From assembly GCA_965230485.1 (NCBI GenBank), contig CBDDLA010000001.1, positions 2,480,001-2,544,000 of the forward strand: 64,000 nucleotides of DNA. The letters are read 5' to 3'. Positions 1-8,900 of this stretch are shown here, one piece after another. Under the pieces are notes generated by a model. The model ran no database searches. It was not told where the DNA came from and saw only the letters and a program-made list of their open reading frames with translations. A program made the position numbers and the translations under genes. The stretch is from Putridiphycobacter sp965230485 (GTDB lineage: Bacteria > Bacteroidota > Bacteroidia > Flavobacteriales_D > Crocinitomicaceae). How positions within the stretch are numbered: the first letter of the stretch is position 1; each line of letters starts with the position of its first letter.

Positions 1-303
1 TACAGTTATATTGTCTGTAATTTTTTCAACTATTACAGGAAAAATTAAACTCAAACCAATAATGCCAAGGACAAAAAATAGAAGGTATTTCCCGAATACC
101 GTATTTGTTTTAGCTTGACCTTCCTCAAAATAAACTTGGTCGGATGTATGTTTTAAGGTACTTGTAGAATCTTCCTTAAAAGAACTACAACTATCTTCGA
201 AATCAGCAAATTCGTTGGTTAAACCGCACAATAGCCCTCTACTAAAGTCCATTTTCCGGTGTTTACACTGCTGGCAAATTTTAAGTTGATCTTTTCTATC
301 CAT
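1..303 (-). CDS. Partial membrane protein with four-cysteine N-terminal tag
   Basis: Only the first 101 residues are in the window; the gene continues past the left edge. It starts with ATG at 303. Cysteines at residues 10, 13, 26 and 39 lie in a segment almost the same as the start of the next gene upstream (399-1943), which looks like a small metal-binding or redox tag. A hydrophobic stretch at about residues 67-90 is probably a membrane segment. After the tag the two proteins differ, so they share a domain and not the whole architecture. Function unknown. The 95-bp gap and same strand suggest co-transcription with the neighbour. Confidence 0.7.
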   Translation of the reverse strand, partial: MDRKDQLKICQQCKHRKMDFSRGLLCGLTNEFADFEDSCSSFKEDSTSTLKHTSDQVYFEEGQAKTNTVFGKYLLFFVLGIIGLSLIFPVIVEKITDNITV

Positions 304-398
304 TTATTAAACTTTGCACTAATATAACATCTTTTTATTGAGTGACTTGAAATCAATAGTTAGGTATTAAAAAATAAATAGGGAAGCTATTATCTGAT

Positions 399-1943
399 TT
401 AAACCAGTGGCTTTTTCCAATCTGATTCAAGACTTTTGGGAAGGCTAACAGTAAATTCTCGTCCATGAAAAATAGGATAAATAATAATCATCCTTGCTAC
501 ACCAAAAAAGACAGAGTAGCTAATTAATTTATCGGAAAAGTTGACTTGAGATTCGTAAACAGATACAAAAAAAATGATAACGAAAGCAATTAGCTCAAAT
601 GTAATGATAAAGTGCATGCCGTATTTATTATAGGTATAAAACAAAAGGATGCTCACATCAATTAAGCCAAACAATAAATCCATTGGAACCACATTTGGGC
701 TTGCTATGACGATAAAATATTTTATTCCCAGTAAAGAAAATAATACCAAAAACAAGTCAAAATGACTTTGAGTAAGAATACCTTCAATGTGGTCTTTTTG
801 ATACGTTTTTAATGGTTTAAAACTAGATAAATTAGCCCACCAAACAAAGAGGTTTATGATTGGAACATGTGCAAAAAAGTAATTCCATGATAGTTTTTTG
901 TTGCAGCCCAAATAATATTCGAGGGTAATTTTTCTGTAGTATATACAGATAAAAAATAGTAAACCTATACTCATTAATATGTTGATTGAAAAGGCAATAT
1001 AATTTGCAAAACTTAAAGCCTCTTCAGGATTTCTATTTGTGGTGACAATATCTTCTGCTATATAAATAAAACCAAATAATAGCATGTATGACAATAATAA
1101 AATGGCAGAATAAAAGACACCAACAAATACACCCATTTTTCGATTTGTCAAAACATGACTTAAGGACAGTGTTTTTATGTTGAAATCAAAATTATTTGAG
1201 ACCCATTGATGGATCAAAACAACTAATATCCCACCAATGGCCATTACTACTGTGGATGAAAGAATATCCCCAGTAAAAATCAATAAATTTTGATTATCCC
1301 ACAAAAGATCGTCTGACCGACCAGCTAGTTTAAGCATCAACTGAAAAGGAGAACGCTCTAAAGGAGAAATTCCTTTAAATATTATAATCGCACCTATTAA
1401 AAACTTAATATTTTGTTGATTGTTATTTATGGTTTGACTGGCAAAGAAATATACCGCTGCACTTATGGGGATTAGCCAAAATGTATATTCACTTATCAGA
1501 GGAAAAAAAGAAAAAACAATATGCACTGAAATGTAAATCAATGCAGAAAAAAAAGCAGCTCTGACTTTATTAAGCGTATATCCAATAAATAACCAAACCG
1601 CTATTTCACGTACAAAAAAGGATGAATACATAAAATAGAAATTATACCTTAGCTCGAGCTCATACGATTCCAACAAGAATGTGATGACGCCTAAAACAAC
1701 TGAAAAAAGGATAAGCAGTGTTAAATATTTATTGATGCTAGGCGGGATATCATCAGAACGGTCATTAAATCGAATTTCACGATAATCATGGATTAAACTT
1801 GACGAATGATCATCAACAAAGTCAGGGCAAGTTTCTTCAAAGTCAGCAAATTGGTTCGTTAAGCCGCATAATAAACCTTTTCCAAGGTCCATTTTTCGAT
1901 TTTTACATTGTTGGCAAATCTTAACTTGTTCACTTCTTTCCAT
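399..1943 (-). CDS. Multi-pass membrane protein with four-cysteine N-terminal tag, unknown function
   Basis: This 514-residue protein opens with a cytosolic-looking tag carrying Cys10, Cys13, Cys26 and Cys39, then about 25 polar residues, then roughly ten or more hydrophobic segments from residue 70 to the end. I looked for the CPBP protease motifs (EExxxR and paired histidines) and did not find them. Similar cysteine tags stand in front of unrelated membrane domains in Bacteroidota as far as I recall, so the tag may be a portable module. The start is ATG at 1943. It sits in a minus-strand row with the partial paralogue downstream and a secreted hydrolase-like gene upstream (37-bp gap). No function is assigned. 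Confidence 0.75.
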   Translation of the reverse strand: MERSEQVKICQQCKNRKMDLGKGLLCGLTNQFADFEETCPDFVDDHSSSLIHDYREIRFNDRSDDIPPSINKYLTLLILFSVVLGVITFLLESYELELRYNFYFMYSSFFVREIAVWLFIGYTLNKVRAAFFSALIYISVHIVFSFFPLISEYTFWLIPISAAVYFFASQTINNNQQNIKFLIGAIIIFKGISPLERSPFQLMLKLAGRSDDLLWDNQNLLIFTGDILSSTVVMAIGGILVVLIHQWVSNNFDFNIKTLSLSHVLTNRKMGVFVGVFYSAILLLSYMLLFGFIYIAEDIVTTNRNPEEALSFANYIAFSINILMSIGLLFFICIYYRKITLEYYLGCNKKLSWNYFFAHVPIINLFVWWANLSSFKPLKTYQKDHIEGILTQSHFDLFLVLFSLLGIKYFIVIASPNVVPMDLLFGLIDVSILLFYTYNKYGMHFIITFELIAFVIIFFVSVYESQVNFSDKLISYSVFFGVARMIIIYPIFHGREFTVSLPKSLESDWKKPLV

Positions 1944-1980
1944 TTCATTCCGTTTTGCCTTAAGATAACAGATATTCAGG

Positions 1981-2727
1981 TTAATCCGCCATCAACATGT
2001 GATAAACAATTTCGGTTAACTTTAATTGTTCATCAAAATGCCCTTTTTGGGCTTCAATGTTGAGGTAGTCAATGTTATTCATACCACAATAAACGGATAG
2101 CGAGCCATCATTAACAAAATTGACATTGTCCTGTAAAATAACATTGACATCTGCCTCTTTTAAATGATTAAAAAAGTCCACAGAGGTGGTATATACAAAA
2201 TCATCAGGATCCCAATTATTACTAATGTGTATTTCAGCCGTATTTTTAGCTTCACCACCACCTTGTAAATAGCTCTTTATAGAATATTCAGTATCTGTAT
2301 TATTATGCATGGTTACAATGGTTTTATAAGGCTTAATCAAATCTAAAATTGCATTGGCTAGAATAGCTGCAGTGTTATTTGCCTTAAAAGAAAAAGGATG
2401 CCAAGGTTCAATTGTTTTTCTACGTCCTTTTTTTGTATAAATACGGTTAGGATCTACTGAAAATTCGTGTTTTCCAGCATTGTAAAATACCCGACGAGTG
2501 AGCTGATGATGCAGATAGGCAAAATTAATCGCATGACCCTCTCCAAAACTTTTTGTTACTTCAATACTGGTTTGCTCATCTTCATGAACGTTTAAAAACA
2601 ATATCTCCGATTGAGGGGCTTTAAAATCTTTAATAAGCTGTATGGTGGAATCACCAAGGGTAATATTGGTAGTTTGACTCATAGCAAGCAAAGGTGTTAT
2701 AATGAAGGCCAAAAAGATGAATTTCAT
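1981..2727 (-). CDS. Secreted M14-like (carboxypeptidase/AstE fold) putative zinc hydrolase
   Basis: The 248-residue product has a signal peptide (residues 1-17, ending at AMSQ). Several residues are placed as in M14 zinc carboxypeptidases and succinylglutamate desuccinylase-like enzymes: an HxxE pair at His48/Glu51, a DPNR segment at 92-95 resembling the family's NR motif, a possible third zinc ligand His141 in MHNNTD, and a possible catalytic Glu225 in NIEAQKGH. These matches are motif-level, so the fold call is an inference and the substrate is unknown. The protein would act in the periplasm or outside the cell. The neighbouring CotH-type lipoprotein is 82 bp upstream. Confidence 0.5.
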   Translation of the reverse strand: MKFIFLAFIITPLLAMSQTTNITLGDSTIQLIKDFKAPQSEILFLNVHEDEQTSIEVTKSFGEGHAINFAYLHHQLTRRVFYNAGKHEFSVDPNRIYTKKGRRKTIEPWHPFSFKANNTAAILANAILDLIKPYKTIVTMHNNTDTEYSIKSYLQGGGEAKNTAEIHISNNWDPDDFVYTTSVDFFNHLKEADVNVILQDNVNFVNDGSLSVYCGMNNIDYLNIEAQKGHFDEQLKLTEIVYHMLMAD

Positions 2728-2809
2728 ATAGTATTGGTTATGTTCTCAAAGTTAATGTTTTCAGAATAATGACGTCAGGGTAAGATGCAAGGTTTACTAA
2801 AATTGCGTT

Positions 2810-4288
2810 TTACCCAAGGCCATTAAAATAATCATCCAAAAAAATCAGATGCTCATGAATCCACTGCTGAATATAGGCTTTTTCTACTTCTAGGTTTAGA
2901 CCTTGTTGCCAAATTTGGTTTTCAAAAGGTATAATGTGATAATCATTGATCATGGAAAAATTCTGATCGAAAACATTCAAAAGGTATGATTCTGACAAGG
3001 CACTAGCTCTCAATTCATACCACCTATTTGTCAAGCGTTCTACATAGTGGTTTGGGTTTAGTTCGATTAAACGTTTAAAGAGGTTGTTGGTAACTTGGGT
3101 GTGATGTTCCGTGAGGTTAGACTTAGCATCTCTGCCCCATGTAGCGTCCAAATCCCAGGGTATAATTTCGAATTTATCATTCAAGTTTCGTTTCAGAAAA
3201 AAACAGTTTTTACCAACATTGTCGTACCCCTGGCAAAGGTTAACGAATAAATAGTAGTCAATTAAAAGGTCCATCTTAACATGCTGGTTGATTGTATGGA
3301 TGAAATCTTCATCACTGCCTTCGGCAATCAATTGACATAGTTTTTGAAAATCATCCCAAAGGAGCTCTTCTTCAGGGTCTGGATATTTTTGTTCCCATTC
3401 TTCCCAAATGGCACTGTTAGGTTTATCGTCCGAAAATCGATTAAAGAAGGTTTCCTCTGAGTTATCAATGCCTTCGTATAAAACAGATTCACCCGTCAGA
3501 TTTAGATATTCTGGCGTATAGTTTTCATTAAAGGCAAACAAACCCATTGATGATGAATTGACGAATACCTCCACATACTTAGATCCAATGCCAATATATT
3601 TTGCATCTATACTTTTCCATACGTCAAAAGCGCTTTTATTCCTGACACGAGAAAGGTCAATATACATAGCATCTAAAATCCATTTATGATTACTTTTCAT
3701 GCCAAAAAAGGGCTTAGAGATGGCATTTTTCAGGTTCTTATCTTGATAAAGCGCAACGCCATATGACTTCTTCTCTTTATTAAGAGAAGACGACCCTCTA
3801 GTTTCAACCCCAATCCACGATTCGGTCAATGATACTTTTTCAATTGGTGCATTGACTAGCATTCGTCCCGAAATTTTTGGCGTATTAACGATTGCTCCTT
3901 TTGTAATGACTTGAACAATGGGCATATCGGTGAAAATTAAGTTAAAAGATTCCCGATCACCCTTAACCGTAATTTCGACGGCATAAGGTTTGTATAATTC
4001 AATATCGCCCAGAGAATTCACGGTATAATTTGACAGCGTTTCTTGGTCTAATTTTATCGCAGCATAGTCTTGAAACTCCACAAAGGGGCTATACTGATTG
4101 AGCGAGTCGGGATGAATCGCATATTTTAATGTTTTAGTTTTGTGATCGTAGGCGCAGCTCCTTCCATTGAAGTTTAAGATAAGTGGCAATTCAAAATTGT
4201 CATTCACCTCGGCGTTATAAATAACAACCTGCTTGGTACAACCCATAACAATAAAAGAGAATAAAAAAAGCAGGTAAACTCGGCTCAT
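2810..4288 (-). CDS. CotH kinase family lipoprotein
   Basis: The 492-residue protein has a lipoprotein signal with the lipobox VMGC (Cys17). The CotH-type region follows: ETRGSSS at 162-168 with a KKSYG segment after it, a WILDAMYIDLSRVRN segment around 203-217, and PWDLDATWG at 377-385, which matches the PWDxD metal-binding motif of the family. CotH of Bacillus is an atypical protein kinase acting on spore coat proteins; for this exported form the substrate is unknown. Its start overlaps the stop of the upstream barrel gene by four bases (ATGA), so the two are probably translated together. The start ATG is at 4288. Confidence 0.82.
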   Translation of the reverse strand: MSRVYLLFLFSFIVMGCTKQVVIYNAEVNDNFELPLILNFNGRSCAYDHKTKTLKYAIHPDSLNQYSPFVEFQDYAAIKLDQETLSNYTVNSLGDIELYKPYAVEITVKGDRESFNLIFTDMPIVQVITKGAIVNTPKISGRMLVNAPIEKVSLTESWIGVETRGSSSLNKEKKSYGVALYQDKNLKNAISKPFFGMKSNHKWILDAMYIDLSRVRNKSAFDVWKSIDAKYIGIGSKYVEVFVNSSSMGLFAFNENYTPEYLNLTGESVLYEGIDNSEETFFNRFSDDKPNSAIWEEWEQKYPDPEEELLWDDFQKLCQLIAEGSDEDFIHTINQHVKMDLLIDYYLFVNLCQGYDNVGKNCFFLKRNLNDKFEIIPWDLDATWGRDAKSNLTEHHTQVTNNLFKRLIELNPNHYVERLTNRWYELRASALSESYLLNVFDQNFSMINDYHIIPFENQIWQQGLNLEVEKAYIQQWIHEHLIFLDDYFNGLG

Positions 4289-4980
4289 TTTTTTTGAATT
4301 TGGAAGGTGTAATACAGTCGGCAGAAGAAAAATTGAAGCGGATAGTTTGTACTAAGTTCTCTTTCGTAAGACAATGAATAGCTCAATTTCCCACTTGACA
4401 AATTCATTTTATCCCCTAAGTTTAACCGCATCTTATTAAAGAATGGGGCCTGAAAATTTCCAATACTTCGGTTAATTTCTCCACTGAAATAAATAAAGTG
4501 GGCATTAAATGAATACCCAAAGGTCAATTTATTTCTAAAATTTGAACGTGTCCCTTCTGGGGTAAACCCGAATTGGTTTTTGTAGAGGGTTTGATACCGC
4601 GCACGGTATTTTAAAGCAAAGTGCTTCGGCAGTTTTAATTTATACTTAAAATCAAAACTGTATCTTACATCATTCGAAAAGGTATGGTCGCTACGCCTGG
4701 CATAAGCATACCTTAATTGTGAACCAATTTTAAAGCGCTTATCAATAGCATATTCAAGACCTACCTCAGTAATGGACTGTTCTAATTTTGAAAAACTTTC
4801 AAAAAATCGTAATTCTTGTGATAGCGAAACAGTGTATGGTTTTTTAAAACGATAATCCAATCCAATACCAGTCCAACCTCCAATATCTTGGACAGTCTTA
4901 ATTTGTTGACTAGAAACAGGAAAAGACGACAACAAAAACAGGAAAAGTATAGCAATATTCAGCTTCAAACAACCATTCAT
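4285..4980 (-). CDS. DUF2490-like outer-membrane beta-barrel protein
   Basis: I take ATG at 4980 as the start, which gives 231 residues with a clean signal peptide ending around VSSQ; the longer frame to 5007 begins with TTG and adds nine residues before it. The mature part has alternating hydrophobic and polar strands rich in Tyr, Phe, Arg and Lys, for example the segment around YRARYQTLYKNQFGF, and ends in a short aromatic strand (RLYYTFQIQKK), as outer-membrane barrels do. This resembles DUF2490 proteins. The stop overlaps the CotH lipoprotein start by four bases, suggesting a linked surface function. Confidence 0.7.
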   Translation of the reverse strand: MNGCLKLNIAILFLFLLSSFPVSSQQIKTVQDIGGWTGIGLDYRFKKPYTVSLSQELRFFESFSKLEQSITEVGLEYAIDKRFKIGSQLRYAYARRSDHTFSNDVRYSFDFKYKLKLPKHFALKYRARYQTLYKNQFGFTPEGTRSNFRNKLTFGYSFNAHFIYFSGEINRSIGNFQAPFFNKMRLNLGDKMNLSSGKLSYSLSYERELSTNYPLQFFFCRLYYTFQIQKK

Positions 4981-5199
4981 CCTCAACAACTTGTTCAATA
5001 AGTCCAAAAGAAACTTAGCGTGACAAAGCTAGGTAAATAGGTAGCTAATGCCTAATTTTTTTAATTGAATTTAACAAATACGCAACATTAATGTAACATA
5101 GTTGTTTCAGTTTAACTTATTATAAATGTGTAGCTTATTTACGTTTGATTACCCCTTCACCCAAATTATAATAACGTTGCGAATGCTCCAATAAAGAAA

Positions 5200-5228
5200 A
5201 AACCCTCAATGCAAAGCAATGAGGGTTT
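5200..5228. terminator. Hairpin terminator downstream of ahcY
   Basis: AAACCCTCA and TGAGGGTTT pair around an inner TGC/GCA stem, with one A-A mismatch and an AAA loop. A-rich sequence on the left and T-rich sequence on the right would allow termination in either direction. It stands 74 bp past the ahcY stop and probably ends that transcript. The rest of the 5008-5301 gap is AT-rich; it must hold the promoter of the barrel/CotH pair, but I cannot pinpoint it. Confidence 0.8.
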
Positions 5229-5301
5229 CTGATAGTCTGGAAATTATTTCTAACCTCACCAGAACGTAACGTATTCTGTGCAAAGTCGAAGGAAAAAAAT
5301 C

Positions 5302-6615
5302 CTAGTATCTATAGTGTTCAGGCTTATATGGTCCTTCAACAGTTACACCAATATATTCAGCTTGATCCTGTGTTAACTCGGTCAACTCAGCACCAATTTT
5401 AGCTAAGTGCAATTTAGCGACTTTTTCATCTAAGTGTTTAGGTAGCATGTATACATCATTCTCATACTTATCAGAATGGTTCCATAATTCAATTTGAGCT
5501 AATGTCTGGTTAGTGAATGAATTAGACATCACGAATGAAGGGTGACCAGTTGCACAACCTAAGTTCACTAAACGTCCTTCAGCCAATAAAATAATGTCAT
5601 TTCCATTAACATTGTATAAATCTACCTGAGGTTTAACTTCTACTTTAGAATCTCCATGGTTATCATTTAACCAAGCTACATCAATTTCATTATCAAAGTG
5701 ACCAATATTACAAACAATGGCTTTGTCTTTCATAGCCTCGAAATGACGTCCAACAACGATATCTTTATTTCCTGTAGTCGTTACAACAATGTCAGCTTCA
5801 GCTAAAGCATTTTCCAACGTCTTAACGGCAAAACCGTCCATGGCTGCTTGTAACGCACAAATTGGATCAATTTCAGTTACAATCACTCTGGCACCAGCTC
5901 CTCTTAATGACGCAGCTGACCCCTTACCAACATCACCATAACCAGCAACAACAGCTACTTTACCAGCCATCATTGTATCAGTTGCTCTTCTAATCGCGTC
6001 TACTAATGATTCTTTACATCCGTATTTATTATCAAACTTAGACTTCGTTACAGAATCGTTAACATTAATAGCAGGCATTACCAATGTTCCGTTTTTAACA
6101 CGCTCATACAATCTATGAACACCAGTAGTTGTTTCTTCCGATAACCCTTTAATATCTTTAGTCAGTTCAGGAAAACGATCAAAAACCATATTCGTTAAGT
6201 CGCCACCATCATCTAAAATCATGTTTAATGGTTTACCGCCTTCAAAAGTAAACAATGTTTGCTCTATACACCAGTCAAACTCTTCTTCATTCATACCTTT
6301 CCAAGCATAAACTGGCACCCCAGTTGCTGCAATAGCTGCTGCTGCTTGATCTTGAGTTGAAAAAATATTACAAGATGACCAGGTTACCTCCGCTCCTAAA
6401 GCAGTTAATGTTTCAATTAACACAGCCGTTTGGATTGTCATGTGCAAACAACCGGCAATTCTTGCACCTGCTAATGGTTTAGACGCACCATATTCTTCTC
6501 TAAGCGACATTAAACCAGGCATTTCAGCTTCAGCTAATCTAATCTCTTTTCTACCCCACTCCGCTAAGCTAATATCCTTAACTTTGTACTTTAATTTTTC
6601 TTGTGTATTACTCAT
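5302..6615 (-). CDS. ahcY: Adenosylhomocysteinase
   Basis: This 437-residue cytosolic enzyme splits S-adenosylhomocysteine into adenosine and homocysteine, removing the product inhibitor of methyltransferases. It is full length for the family. Visible marks are DDGGD around 135-139, the catalytic pair Lys191/Asp195 in VTKSKFDN, the NAD-binding GYGDVG at 225-230 and the family's C-terminal KPEHYRY. The start ATG at 6615 lies about 30 bases from a good -7 promoter element (TACTTTTG, 6644-6651), so the leader is very short and leaves no room for a riboswitch. It is divergent from the phosphopantetheinyl transferase gene. Confidence 0.98.
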   Translation of the reverse strand: MSNTQEKLKYKVKDISLAEWGRKEIRLAEAEMPGLMSLREEYGASKPLAGARIAGCLHMTIQTAVLIETLTALGAEVTWSSCNIFSTQDQAAAAIAATGVPVYAWKGMNEEEFDWCIEQTLFTFEGGKPLNMILDDGGDLTNMVFDRFPELTKDIKGLSEETTTGVHRLYERVKNGTLVMPAINVNDSVTKSKFDNKYGCKESLVDAIRRATDTMMAGKVAVVAGYGDVGKGSAASLRGAGARVIVTEIDPICALQAAMDGFAVKTLENALAEADIVVTTTGNKDIVVGRHFEAMKDKAIVCNIGHFDNEIDVAWLNDNHGDSKVEVKPQVDLYNVNGNDIILLAEGRLVNLGCATGHPSFVMSNSFTNQTLAQIELWNHSDKYENDVYMLPKHLDEKVAKLHLAKIGAELTELTQDQAEYIGVTVEGPYKPEHYRY

Positions 6616-6643
6616 TGCGATAATATTTCTTATAATTACGGTG

Positions 6644-6651
6644 CAAAAGTA
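6644..6651 (-). promoter_or_regulatory. Promoter -7 element of ahcY
   Basis: On the minus strand this reads TACTTTTG, matching the Bacteroidota -7 consensus TAnnTTTG, and it lies about 30 bases before the ahcY start codon. I do not see a convincing TTTG -33 box at the usual distance, so only the -7 part is claimed. Confidence 0.55.
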
Positions 6652-6789
6652 CGAAACAACTTTTAATTAAAAGAATTATTGATTTTTAAATGACCATAAT
6701 TTTGGCTGATCGAAGACGGGTCAATCTTTATTGAAAGGCTAGAATTTATAGGTCGCCTCAATAAGAAACGCAAAGATAATAACAGATTA

Positions 6790-7395
6790 GTGAACTATTG
6801 GATTGAAGATATTGAACAATCGGCTGACATTACGATTAAAATGTTGCACTATGAGCCAGAAGATCGCTCAGATATTGACCTGTCTGTCTTTAACCGCCAT
6901 GAGCAGGAGCAATTCAATGAATATAAATCAGTTAAAAGGCAATTAGAGTTTTTTTATACACGAATATTATGGGATGCCTTTAATCATCCTGATAACATTG
7001 TGTATCGTGAAACGGGAAAGCCAACAGTCGAAAAAGGTTATTTGAGCATTTCACACTCACATCAAAGTATTGTTATTGCGTACTCACCTGAACAAGAATT
7101 GGGGATTGATATCGAACCTATTTCAGACAAAATCAAACGGGTGAGGCATAAATTTATGCACCCAGATGAGACTTTTGAAAGCCTGGAAGATTTAACAAAA
7201 GCTTGGTGCATTAAGGAAGCTGTTTACAAGCTGATGGATATGGATGACGTGTTTTTCATGGATAATATCTATCTGGAATCAGTCGCTTCAAACAGCAAAG
7301 CAACTATCAAAGTAGAAGGGGTAAACGTTGAACCACGATTTATGGTCAAGTCATTAGGCAATGGCATGATGATGTCCTGGGCTTATCTCAACTAA
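6790..7395 (+). CDS. 4'-phosphopantetheinyl transferase (Sfp-like)
   Basis: This 201-residue enzyme transfers the phosphopantetheine arm of coenzyme A to a serine of acyl or peptidyl carrier proteins. The superfamily marks are present: GIDIE at 105-109 with the magnesium ligands Asp107 and Glu109, and WCIKEAVYK at 139-147 with the conserved Lys142-Glu143-Ala144 and Lys147. The start is GTG at 6790, since the first in-frame ATG (codon 17) would cut into the N-terminal lobe. The stop is one base from the stop of the convergent DEAD-box-like gene. No carrier protein or synthase is in the window. Confidence 0.85.
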   Translation: MNYWIEDIEQSADITIKMLHYEPEDRSDIDLSVFNRHEQEQFNEYKSVKRQLEFFYTRILWDAFNHPDNIVYRETGKPTVEKGYLSISHSHQSIVIAYSPEQELGIDIEPISDKIKRVRHKFMHPDETFESLEDLTKAWCIKEAVYKLMDMDDVFFMDNIYLESVASNSKATIKVEGVNVEPRFMVKSLGNGMMMSWAYLN

Positions 7396-7396
7396 T

Positions 7397-8011
7397 TTAG
7401 GCTTTCACTAACCTGGCTTTTGGCATCATTAGTTCATTTAAAACCTTCAATTTTGGATGAAAAGATGCTCCAAAGACCAAATGCTGACATTTGGTTAAGC
7501 TTTCAGAAATACGAAGAATATCAGTATGGAAATCACTTCTGACAATAAAATCAGCATTATAAATACAAAATATGCGACAGAGGTTCACATTAATTGAATT
7601 CAAAAAATACAATTTACTGAATCGTTTCACTGTCGAAATTAAAATATCAACGCCAAAATAAATTTCATCTTTCTGGTGATCGATTAATTTTTCTTCATAG
7701 GCTGCATACACTCTCAAATCTGAATTATATCGAACATATGTTTGAAACGAGGCTTCAAGAGCCAATGCCTCTGCTTTGTCTTTCACCAATATGATGGCTC
7801 TTGGCGCATCTTCTTCAGCTTTGAATTGAAGTTTATGAAGTATCGTCAAAAGTAGGGTAGTCGTTTTGCCACAACCTTTAGGCCCAATGCCAAAAACATC
7901 AATCCCTTGCTTAATGAGCGGAAAAATTTTGGCCTGGAAGTCATTTGGCATTTGAATACCTTTTTCAGCCATCACGGCTAGTAACTCAGGATTTAATTTT
8001 TTAAACGACAT
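7397..8011 (-). CDS. Degenerate single-domain DEAD-box helicase-like protein
   Basis: The 204-residue protein covers only the first RecA-like domain of a DEAD-box RNA helicase. It keeps a Q-motif-like start (Gln26) and a P-loop GPKGCGKTT at 43-51. The DEAD box itself is replaced by YNAD (151-154), and the SAT motif by GAS (181-183). The second domain, which carries the arginine finger, is missing, and its reading frame closes with an ordinary stop. Unwinding by itself is therefore unlikely. It could be an ATP- or RNA-binding regulator. It lies between, and antisense to, the phosphopantetheinyl transferase and GGGP synthase genes. Confidence 0.7.
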   Translation of the reverse strand: MSFKKLNPELLAVMAEKGIQMPNDFQAKIFPLIKQGIDVFGIGPKGCGKTTTLLLTILHKLQFKAEEDAPRAIILVKDKAEALALEASFQTYVRYNSDLRVYAAYEEKLIDHQKDEIYFGVDILISTVKRFSKLYFLNSINVNLCRIFCIYNADFIVRSDFHTDILRISESLTKCQHLVFGASFHPKLKVLNELMMPKARLVKA

Positions 8012-8103
8012 GGCAGCTTCAATTCGAATTTATGCAAAGGTATCATTATGACTTAAAAAATGATATTCAAAAGTTTTGAGTATAATATTATCTTTACCAA
8101 CGC

Positions 8104-8835
8104 ATGATTACTATTTATCAAAAATTACAAAGTTCAGGAAAGAAACTAGCCATTTTAATTGACCCTGAAAAAATGAATACCCAAGAAGCACTTTTACCTT
8201 TGATTCAAAAGGTAAATATGCTGCAGCCACATTTTATTTTTGTTGGAGGGAGTACTGTAACTGAGGGAGAATTGAATACTTGTTTGCAAATCCTAAGAGC
8301 AAATACTGAAATCCCGCTAATTATTTTTCCAGGCTCTCAGACACAAATTAGTAGTCAAGCAGATGCCATTTTGTTTTTATCGCTTATCTCAGGTCGTAAC
8401 CCGGACTATTTAATTGGGCACCAGGTCAAATCTGCTCATTTAATTAAGGAAATAGACTTAGAAGCTATACCTACGGGTTATATTTTAATAGATGGGGAAA
8501 AAAACTCGTCTGTTGCCTACGTCAGTCAAACAACTCCAATTCCTAACGATCAGATTAGTATTGCTGTAAAAACAGCAATTGCTGGAGAATTATTAGGGTT
8601 GAAAACGATATTTATGGATGCCGGGAGTGGTGCAAAAAAGGCCATTTCACCTGAAATGATTGAAGCTGTAAAAGCGAGAGTCAACCTGCCTTTAATAATT
8701 GGAGGTGGCATAAAAACAATTGAAGGTGTTGAATCAGCATTTGAAGCAGGTGCAGATTTAGTGGTGATCGGGAACAAAATAGAAGAAGACATTAACTTTT
8801 TATTGGATCTTAAAAATATTTTAATGCATCAATAA
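8104..8835 (+). CDS. Geranylgeranylglyceryl/heptaprenylglyceryl phosphate synthase
   Basis: The 243-residue TIM-barrel enzyme joins sn-glycerol-1-phosphate to a polyprenyl diphosphate through an ether bond, the first step of archaeal-type lipids. Motifs seen are ILIDPEK near the N terminus, FVGGST, GYILIDGEKNSS, MDAGSGAKK, IIGGGIKT and VVIGN, the last three being phosphate-binding loops. The family is known in Bacteroidota; the exact prenyl chain length cannot be read from the sequence. No sn-glycerol-1-phosphate dehydrogenase is in the window. A terminator follows directly. Confidence 0.9.
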   Translation: MITIYQKLQSSGKKLAILIDPEKMNTQEALLPLIQKVNMLQPHFIFVGGSTVTEGELNTCLQILRANTEIPLIIFPGSQTQISSQADAILFLSLISGRNPDYLIGHQVKSAHLIKEIDLEAIPTGYILIDGEKNSSVAYVSQTTPIPNDQISIAVKTAIAGELLGLKTIFMDAGSGAKKAISPEMIEAVKARVNLPLIIGGGIKTIEGVESAFEAGADLVVIGNKIEEDINFLLDLKNILMHQ

Positions 8836-8838
8836 AAA

Positions 8839-8864
8839 ACCCAGACACTATCAATGGTCTGGGT
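8839..8864. terminator. Bidirectional terminator between GGGP synthase and hsp20
   Basis: ACCCAGAC and GTCTGGGT form a perfect 8-bp stem with a 10-base loop. A run of A precedes it and CTTTTA follows it. It starts three bases after the GGGP synthase stop codon and lies between two convergent genes, so it likely serves both. Confidence 0.82.
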
Positions 8865-8900
8865 CTTTTATCTACCTACTTATGAAAAAAAATTTGATGA

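Noticed and set aside
6616..6789. SAM or SAH riboswitch in front of ahcY
   Set aside because: The -7 element lies about 30 bases from the ATG, so the leader is too short for a riboswitch.
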